In this document: piece after piece, positions 6,123 to 10,000 of the stretch | Layout: each line of letters starts with the position of its first letter | Position numbering within the stretch: the stretch's first letter is position 1 | Source of the DNA: Symbiodinium natans | Taxonomy: Eukaryota > Sar > Dinophyceae > Suessiales > Symbiodiniaceae | Length of the DNA: 10,000 bases | Direction: 5' to 3' | Assembly (NCBI GenBank): GCA_905221605.1 | Contig: CAJNDS010002608.1 | Coordinates: 1 to 10,000 of the forward strand | Program-made: the position numbers and the translations under genes | The notes under the pieces: model-generated | Database searches by the model: none | What the model was told of the DNA's origin: nothing | The model's input: only the letters and a program-made list of their open reading frames with translations

Positions 6123-6345
6123 GCTTAGGGTTTAGGGCTTAGGGCTTAGGGCTTAGGGCTTAGGGCTTAGGGCTTAGGGCTTAGGGCTTAGGGCTTAGGG
6201 CTTAGGGCTTAGGGCTTAGGGCTGAGGGCTTAGGGCTTAGGGCTTAGGGCTTAGGGCTTAGGGCTTAGGGCTTAGGGCTTAGGGCTTAGGGCTTAGGGCT
6301 TAGGGCTTAGGGCTTAGGGCTTAGGGCTTAGGGGAGGGCTTAGGT
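6121..6345. repeat. Homogeneous variant telomere-type array (GGGCTTA)n
   Basis: About 30 almost perfect 7-bp units GGGCTTA, with one TTTAGGG unit near the start (about 6128-6134), one changed unit (GGGCTGA near 6221) and a GGGGA interruption at the end. It differs from the canonical TTTAGGG by a T-to-C change and is the longest, most uniform array in the window. It lies at the 5' end of the intron after exon 7. Confidence 0.95.
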
Positions 6346-6886
6346 TTGTCGATTCGGGAAGCAGGGAATAGTGCGCGGATGATAGAGTCTCTCGTGTTTT
6401 TTTTTCTTCTTTTTCCCCACCCTCGGGGTGGGGTTGTTAGATTTTAAATTCAACTCTTCCTCGCCCGGAACTGTTGAACTCTCCTCGACTGCCCAACCCC
6501 AGCCCCACAGTCTCCCTGTGCCCAAATCCAGAGTGTCCCCGGAGTGCCCAGCCCCAGAGTGTCCCTGGAGTGCCCAACCCCAGAGTATCTCTAACAAGAG
6601 AGGGTGGGGATGCTCGGTGTCTTTGTGTGTGTGTGTGTGTGTTTTTTCTCTATCTCTCTCAAGTTTATATGTTTCTGGATAGATAGATTGATAGATAGGT
6701 GGACAGAAAGACAGACATATATATATATATATGTATATATACATTACATATATGTATGTATATATATATATATATATATTTATATTATTTACTTATACAT
6801 ATATGTATATATATATACATATGTATACATACTAGCATCGTTATCGTGAACCTAGACCCTAGCTGGGCAGCAAGAATCAGTTTCAG
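6346..6886. repeat. Intronic block of minisatellite and microsatellites
   Basis: After a T-rich stretch (about 6397-6417), a 26-bp minisatellite runs about 6505-6590 with GAGTGT landmarks at 6531 and 6557 and a variant at 6583. Then follow (GT)n at 6624-6643, GATA-type repeats at about 6677-6700, and a TATA/TATG block at 6716-6832. Frames through these are low-complexity artefacts. The block ends before the acceptor TTTCAG at 6881-6886. Confidence 0.85.
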
Positions 6887-6968
6887 GCTGGGGTCGTGTC
6901 TGCCCAACAAGTTGGTCCGACACTGGCTGCCATTGCGCTGAGACAGGCCGAAGGGAAGTCGACGGAGG
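6887..6968 (+). CDS. Gene B exon 8
   Basis: After TTTCAG, a phase 0 block encodes SAQQVGPTLAAIALRQAEG, an Ala-rich amphipathic helix-like stretch, then a Lys/Thr/Glu/Gly tail. It leaves in phase 1 at GAGG|GTGAAG. Phase 0 in fits exon 7 and phase 1 out fits the next block, so the three link without adjustment. Without splicing the frame stops at a TAG near 6980. Codon use fits the gene. Function unknown. Confidence 0.55.
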
Positions 6969-7521
6969 GTGAAGGGGTTTAGTTGAGGGTTGAGGGTTGG
7001 GATGTTCTCCCCAGTCCGTAGTAGGGATTGTAGTACCCCTGACTATAATCCCTATTACTGACTGTTAGGAAAAAGGGGAACATCCCAAGTTGTGGGCTGA
7101 GTACTTAGAGTTTCGTTTTTTTTTTTGCACGGGGTGTGGGGTCGAGGATTTCGGCCAGGTTGAAGGTGCCTTCTTCTCAATTATGATTCCGAGTTTGAGA
7201 TTTGGGGTTCAGGGCGTTCTGGCTCCATTTTCCGTTTGGTGGCTCTTCCACAAACCTTTGTAGCCCTTTGTGCTGCCATGGGCCTTCACCCACTTCCCGA
7301 ATTTCACGAGCAAGACCTTCTGAATCCCGTACGCCTGGAGCAGAGCTTTGCTGCAGTAAACCTAGCCCACACTGCGCTGCGCCAGCACTTCTTAATCCCA
7401 AAACTACCCAACATTAGCCAACATCCCTACCAACCCCCCCCCCCCCCCCCCCCCTGATACCCCTTGTCCCCCCAACCCCCCCCCCCCCGTCCCCCCTTCC
7501 CGTAAACCCCTGGGCAGGCAG
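6969..7521 (+). other. Gene B intron 8 (GT-AG) containing a palindrome and C tracts
   Basis: A 553-base intron, GTGAAGG...GGCAGGCAG. It holds the palindrome at 6997-7088, a T10 run near 7117-7126, and two pure C runs (21 C at 7434-7454 and 13 C at 7476-7488) just before the acceptor. A plus-strand frame at about 7257-7412 (EFHEQDLLNPVRLEQSF and a helical continuation) has reasonable codon bias and could be an extra or alternative exon. Confidence 0.45.
6997..7088. mobile_element. 92-bp imperfect palindrome, MITE-like
   Basis: The outer arms are TTGGGATGTTC at 6997 and GAACATCCCAA ending at 7088. The inner arms CAGTCCGTAGTAGGGATTG (from 7012) and CAATCCC-type complement ATAATCCCTATTACTGACTG (ending about 7064) match at about 20 of 23 positions. 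A short central loop lies around 7035-7041. The right arm carries an extra TTAGGAAAAA. The structure predicts a long RNA or DNA hairpin. No transposase is present. Confidence 0.75.
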
Positions 7522-7564
7522 GGGCGAACTCTAACGTGGTGGACCTCGTGGAGCAGATTCAGAG
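7522..7564 (+). CDS. Gene B exon 9
   Basis: Phase 1 entry after GCAGGCAG and phase 2 exit at CAGAG|GTTCGA. It encodes NVVDLVEQIQR, a short amphipathic helix-like segment. An acceptor four bases earlier would give phase 0. The later one fits exon 8, and the earlier one would allow direct joining of exon 7, so exon 8 skipping is conceivable. The join to exon 10 keeps frame and gives an Arg codon. Confidence 0.58.
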
Positions 7565-7743
7565 GTTCGAGGGTTCTTAAGGGACGAGAGGTTCATGGGG
7601 GTAGGTAGGTACCTAGGGAACCTTCGGGAAGCTTAGGGAGCCTTAGGGATTATTGGGGAGTGTTAGGGAACCTTGGGTTGCATACCCCTTGAACCCTTCC
7701 TAAACCCTAAAACCCTAAACCCTACACCCTAAAGCCCCCTGAG
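7565..7743 (+). other. Gene B intron 9 (GT-AG), CCCTAAA array near acceptor
   Basis: A 179-base intron, GTTCGAGGG...CCCCTGAG. The 5' part repeats GGGAACCTTnGGG-type units (about 7615-7672) and holds GGTACC at 7608. The 3' part (about 7699-7732) is CCCTAAA repeat. Exon junctions share GAG|G on both sides. Confidence 0.55.
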
Positions 7744-7793
7744 GGCCACGCTGATGTTTGTCGTCACCGGCTACGTGACGCTGGCGCTTGCAG
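7744..7793 (+). CDS. Gene B exon 10
   Basis: Phase 2 entry after CCTGAG. It encodes ATLMFVVTGYVTLALAG, strongly hydrophobic and alternating, either a beta strand pair or a short membrane-associated segment. The best end is TTGCAG|GACCCG, a GA donor in phase 1. A GC donor (CTT|GCAGGA) is possible. Third positions are almost all G/C, in contrast to the DNA after 7800. Confidence 0.6.
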
Positions 7794-8189
7794 GACCCGG
7801 GCTTGAACTGGGGGTTTAGGGTCCCTTACCTCCTCTAGTGGGTTCTGAAGTATGGGCTCATTCTCGGAAGGGTAGATAAAGGGGTATACAAGGTGACCCC
7901 CAGACCGGGCCCGCCTAAGCCCCAAACTCACAAGCCCTTGGAGGTTCAGCAAAGGAGCCTGTATAAATGCCAATAGTTGTCCGGCAATAAACTTAACCCC
8001 TACATCGTTGTGCCTTACAGTTGTAAGGTACCCCAAATACGCATTCCTCATTGATCAGACCCCTATGTGAGAGCTTGTCCAGGAGTTCAGGGTTCTGGCT
8101 TCAGATCTTGAACTTAGAACTCAAACCTCGAAGGTTTACCTAGTCACGGGCTCTTTGGCTCCATTGTTGTGTATTTCCCTTGTGTTTAG
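7794..8189. other. Probable intron of gene B, no gene seen
   Basis: After the GA donor at 7794 the sequence becomes less G/C-biased. A minus-strand frame at 7764-8051 is open for 95 codons but overlaps exon 10 and has no supporting features. A single TTTAGGG-like unit is at about 7812-7820 and GGTACC is at 8027. Confidence 0.35.
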
Positions 8190-8232
8190 GAGGCCCCATA
8201 TGCCCCCGAATATGGCAGCAGAGCTTCCAAGG
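8190..8232 (+). CDS. Candidate gene B exon
   Basis: After TGTTTAG, a 43-base block enters in phase 1, matching exon 10, encodes GPICPRIWQQSFQ, and leaves in phase 2 at CAAGG|GTAAGC, a canonical GT donor. Support comes from the borders and phase only; the block is too short for codon statistics. Confidence 0.3.
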
Positions 8233-8500
8233 GTAAGCGTTATAGAGTTGAGGACTTGTAGGACTTAGGGTTTTAGGGTTATAGGGTTTAGGGTTTAGGG
8301 TTTAGGGTTTAGGGTCTTTACATCAGGGTTCTGTGCCTCATCCGAATGGGGTGGGGCATGCTGTCTCTTGCGAACCTAGGCAGGGGTACATGTCGCGGGT
8401 CATGAGAAGCAGGGTTTGGGGGACTGTTATGGGTGGGTGTATATTAGGTTCCCCTTTAATATTGGTGTGTGTATATATATATAGGGTGTCCTTGTGGGGA
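8233..8500. other. Probable intronic DNA with TTTAGGG array
   Basis: A TTTAGGG array with TTTTAGGG and TATAGGG variants runs about 8264-8315. The rest is unique sequence with a small (TA)n at 8472-8482. No exon with clear borders was seen. Confidence 0.5.
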
Positions 8501-8950
8501 TACAAGGAATATAAACCTTCCTTCACAAGCGAACTTTCCTCTGATTGGACAATGGGTTTCCGTTGTCATTTCTGGAAGCGACAATTTTTCTTCTGCAATG
8601 CTCCTGACATGCTTCAATATTTTGCTTCAGAGCTGTGTTGCTTCATGCACACACACTATCGCTGATTGGGTTCAACGCATGAAACCACTGACTCTATCTT
8701 CTCTGTCCTTGCGATTCCTAACCATTGATGGGCAACTTCACGTCCTCGACTTTTGATGTTGCGTGCTTGCTAACCGTGCTTAGTACAAGTCTAAGGTGTT
8801 TCACCTTCATATGATTGATCGGTAAATTCACGTCCTCGACCACTGATGTTGTGTGCTTGCTAACCGTGTTTAGTACAAATCTAAGCTGTCTCACCTTGAT
8901 ATGATTCACGACCTCGAGTCCGCAGTACAAGGAATATAAACCCTACTTCA
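8501..8950. repeat. Direct-repeat-bracketed segment
   Basis: TACAAGGAATATAAACC followed by a near-identical YTnCTTCA tail occurs at 8501-8525 and again at 8926-8950 (23 of 25 bases the same). The 400 bases between them are A/T-richer than the surroundings and end in the 90-bp tandem repeat. This could be a transposed unit with long flanking repeats or a segmental duplication. No coding sequence for a transposase was seen. Confidence 0.65.
8721..8918. repeat. 90-bp tandem repeat, 2.2 copies
   Basis: Units 8721-8810 and 8811-8900 differ at 14 of 90 positions. A truncated third copy with an internal deletion covers 8901-8918. Landmarks are TTCACGTCCTCGAC at 8737 and 8827 and GTGCTTGCTAACCGTG at 8763 and 8853. 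Because 90 is a multiple of three, a minus-strand frame stays open across all copies and reads as a 30-residue repeat (for example TSKVEDVKLPIN); no splice or start evidence supports that it is a gene. Confidence 0.85.
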
Positions 8951-9031
8951 TGTCTAGACGTGCAGTCTTTGTAGACACAAAGGACCAATGTGTCCATGTG
9001 TTTGGATGCATTGCGTTGCTTTGTGGCCCAG

Positions 9032-9104
9032 GTACCCCTAAACCCTAAACCCTAAACCCTAAACCCTAAACCCTAAACCCTAAACCCGAAGCTCCCCGCT
9101 TCAG
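9032..9104 (+). other. Short GT-AG intron candidate made of CCCTAAA repeats
   Basis: GGCCCAG|GTACCCC...CTTCAG|GGTTCG bounds 73 bases, of which about 50 are CCCTAAA units. The junctions share CAG|G. If spliced it would be an intron consisting almost only of telomere-type repeat. Confidence 0.45.
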
Positions 9105-9188
9105 GGTTCGCGACATTCTCGAGCTCGCTAGGACCTACAACAGGCATCTTGCCGGACCTTTCCTTCCAGCTGCCGCCCGGCCGCAGAG
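9105..9188 (+). CDS. Candidate gene B exon, frame ambiguous
   Basis: Two frames are open. One (phase 1 entry) encodes TTGILPDLSFQLPPG, repeating the ILPDL core of exon 7. The other (phase 2 entry) encodes VRDILELARTYNRHLAG, helix-like with comparable codon bias, and fits the phase of the candidate exon at 8190-8232. Non-repeat composition between two telomere-type arrays supports coding in one of them. The end is uncertain, with CCGCAG at 9180-9185 as one possible border. Confidence 0.45.
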
Positions 9189-9811
9189 AACTCCAAACTT
9201 TGGTTCAGGGCTTTGGGTTTAGGATTGAGGGTTTAGGGTTTAGGGTTTAGGGTTTAGGGTTAGGGTTTAGGATCTAGAACCCGGAACCTTCATGGTCGGA
9301 CGGTTTGGGCGCTTTGGGGGTTAGGCTCAAAGTGCCTGAACTGGAGTTACAAGCCTTCTTCTCAATTTTTCGGGGTAGTAGGTACCTAGGGAGAACCGCC
9401 CCCAAACCCAAAACCCTACACTACTAAACCCTAAACTCCTCAACCCTCCATCCGAAACCCTAAACCCTAAACCCTAAACAACCAGACCCTGACGTCCTAA
9501 ACCCTTCACTACTCAACCATAAACTCTAAACTACTAGACCCTGAACCCTAAACCGCGCAGTGCCTTAAAAGGAAACTTCAAGTGCCCCACTGCCTGATAT
9601 TTTCAAGCAACGGGAGCTCCTACTGCACGGTTTGGGATTTTAGGGGGGGGGGGGGGGGGCGGTTTTGTGTTTTTTTTCGTGTTTTTTTTTTTTTGGGGGG
9701 GGGGGGGCGGGGGCTCGCTTTACGGGTTTGGGGTTCTTAGGGTTTGGGGTCTTGGAGTTTTTGGCTGAGGGTAGCTTGCTATGTTATGCGGCGTATTAGG
9801 ATCTGTGAAAG
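9189..9811. other. Telomere-type arrays and homopolymer runs, no gene seen
   Basis: TTTAGGG units at about 9208-9271 and CCCTAAA units, increasingly degenerate, at about 9402-9555 face each other. A shared string GTAGGTACCTAGGGA-like at 9378 matches 7605. A G17 run (9643-9659), T runs, and a G13 run (9695-9707) follow. Probably intronic. Confidence 0.5.
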
Positions 9812-9890
9812 GTTCACCGCTGCAATGATGCTGCGCATGGGGCCGCCGACCAGCAGTGATCTCAGCAAGGTGCCGGAGATCTGCACTTGG
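9812..9890 (+). CDS. Candidate gene B exon near window end
   Basis: After GTGAAAG, one frame encodes FTAAMMLRMGPP and then SSDLSKVPEICTW, whose VPEI core resembles MVPEF of exon 4. Phase 2 entry. The end may be a GC donor (TGG|GCTTTAGGC) leading into a degenerate telomere-type stretch, or a GT donor at AAG|GTGCCG. Codon bias resembles the other exons. The gene probably continues beyond the window. Confidence 0.42.
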
Positions 9891-10000
9891 GCTTTAGGCT
9901 TCAGGCTCTAGGGTCTTTGGGTGTATGCTCTACAGACTCCACAGGCTGACGGGTACCTAAACGCCCAATGAGACCTAAGCAACTTCTCCCCGGAAAGTCA
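9891..10000. other. Window end, probable intron
   Basis: Degenerate TTTAGGC/TCTAGGG units and a GGTACC site at 9952. Nothing else is recognisable. Confidence 0.4.

Noticed and set aside
6340-6849. Several open frames on both strands through 6340-6849
   Set aside because: They translate GT, GATA and TATA microsatellites and a minisatellite into low-complexity peptides.
7764-8051. Minus-strand open frame of 95 codons
   Set aside because: It overlaps gene B exon 10 and otherwise covers DNA without codon bias or recognisable motifs.
1-10000. Dinoflagellate spliced-leader gene
   Set aside because: I looked by eye for the conserved CCGTAGCCATTTTGGCTCAA core on the plus strand and found no match; the minus strand was checked less thoroughly.

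Overview
This window looks like nuclear DNA of a dinoflagellate, or a close alveolate relative. The evidence is three-fold. Coding is broken into short G/C-rich blocks that splice in phase only if non-standard GA (and probably GC) donors are allowed next to GT. Acceptors are consistently AG followed by G. Short arrays of the plant/alveolate telomere repeat TTTAGGG (or CCCTAAA) lie scattered in almost every intron. No bacterial-type operon, rRNA, tRNA, CRISPR array or dinoflagellate spliced-leader sequence was recognised. Exon limits below are hand-made splice models based on phase continuity, with no transcript or homology support.

Layout: positions 1-844 hold no convincing gene. A small plus-strand gene (gene A) is modelled from an ATG at 845 through exons 845-939, 1289-1383 and 1628-1684/1693. 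Weaker exon candidates follow at about 2203-2281 and 2419-2462. AT/GT microsatellites fill 2516-2690. From 2957 to 3744 the motif CGCGAAAG recurs, often in pairs one helical turn apart. A second plus-strand gene (gene B) begins around 3674-3824 and runs through at least ten phase-compatible exons to 7793, with further likely exons near 8190, 9105 and 9812, probably leaving the window. Its product is not recognised. It is short hydrophobic/beta-rich segments with a recurring hydrophobic-Pro-acidic/Asn-hydrophobic core (ILPDL, MVPEF, ILPDL, VPEI), which suggests a repeated domain.

The introns are the most interesting part. They carry telomere-repeat arrays, inverted-repeat elements (a perfect 20-bp inverted repeat ending at an acceptor, with a relative at 1432-1627), a 92-bp palindrome, a 60-bp tandem repeat, a homogeneous array of the variant GGGCTTA, and long C or G tracts. 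Several introns have the same bases at both exon junctions (CAG|GA...CAG|GA), as expected for introner-like insertions. A 90-bp tandem repeat inside a 425-bp direct-repeat bracket lies at 8501-8950.
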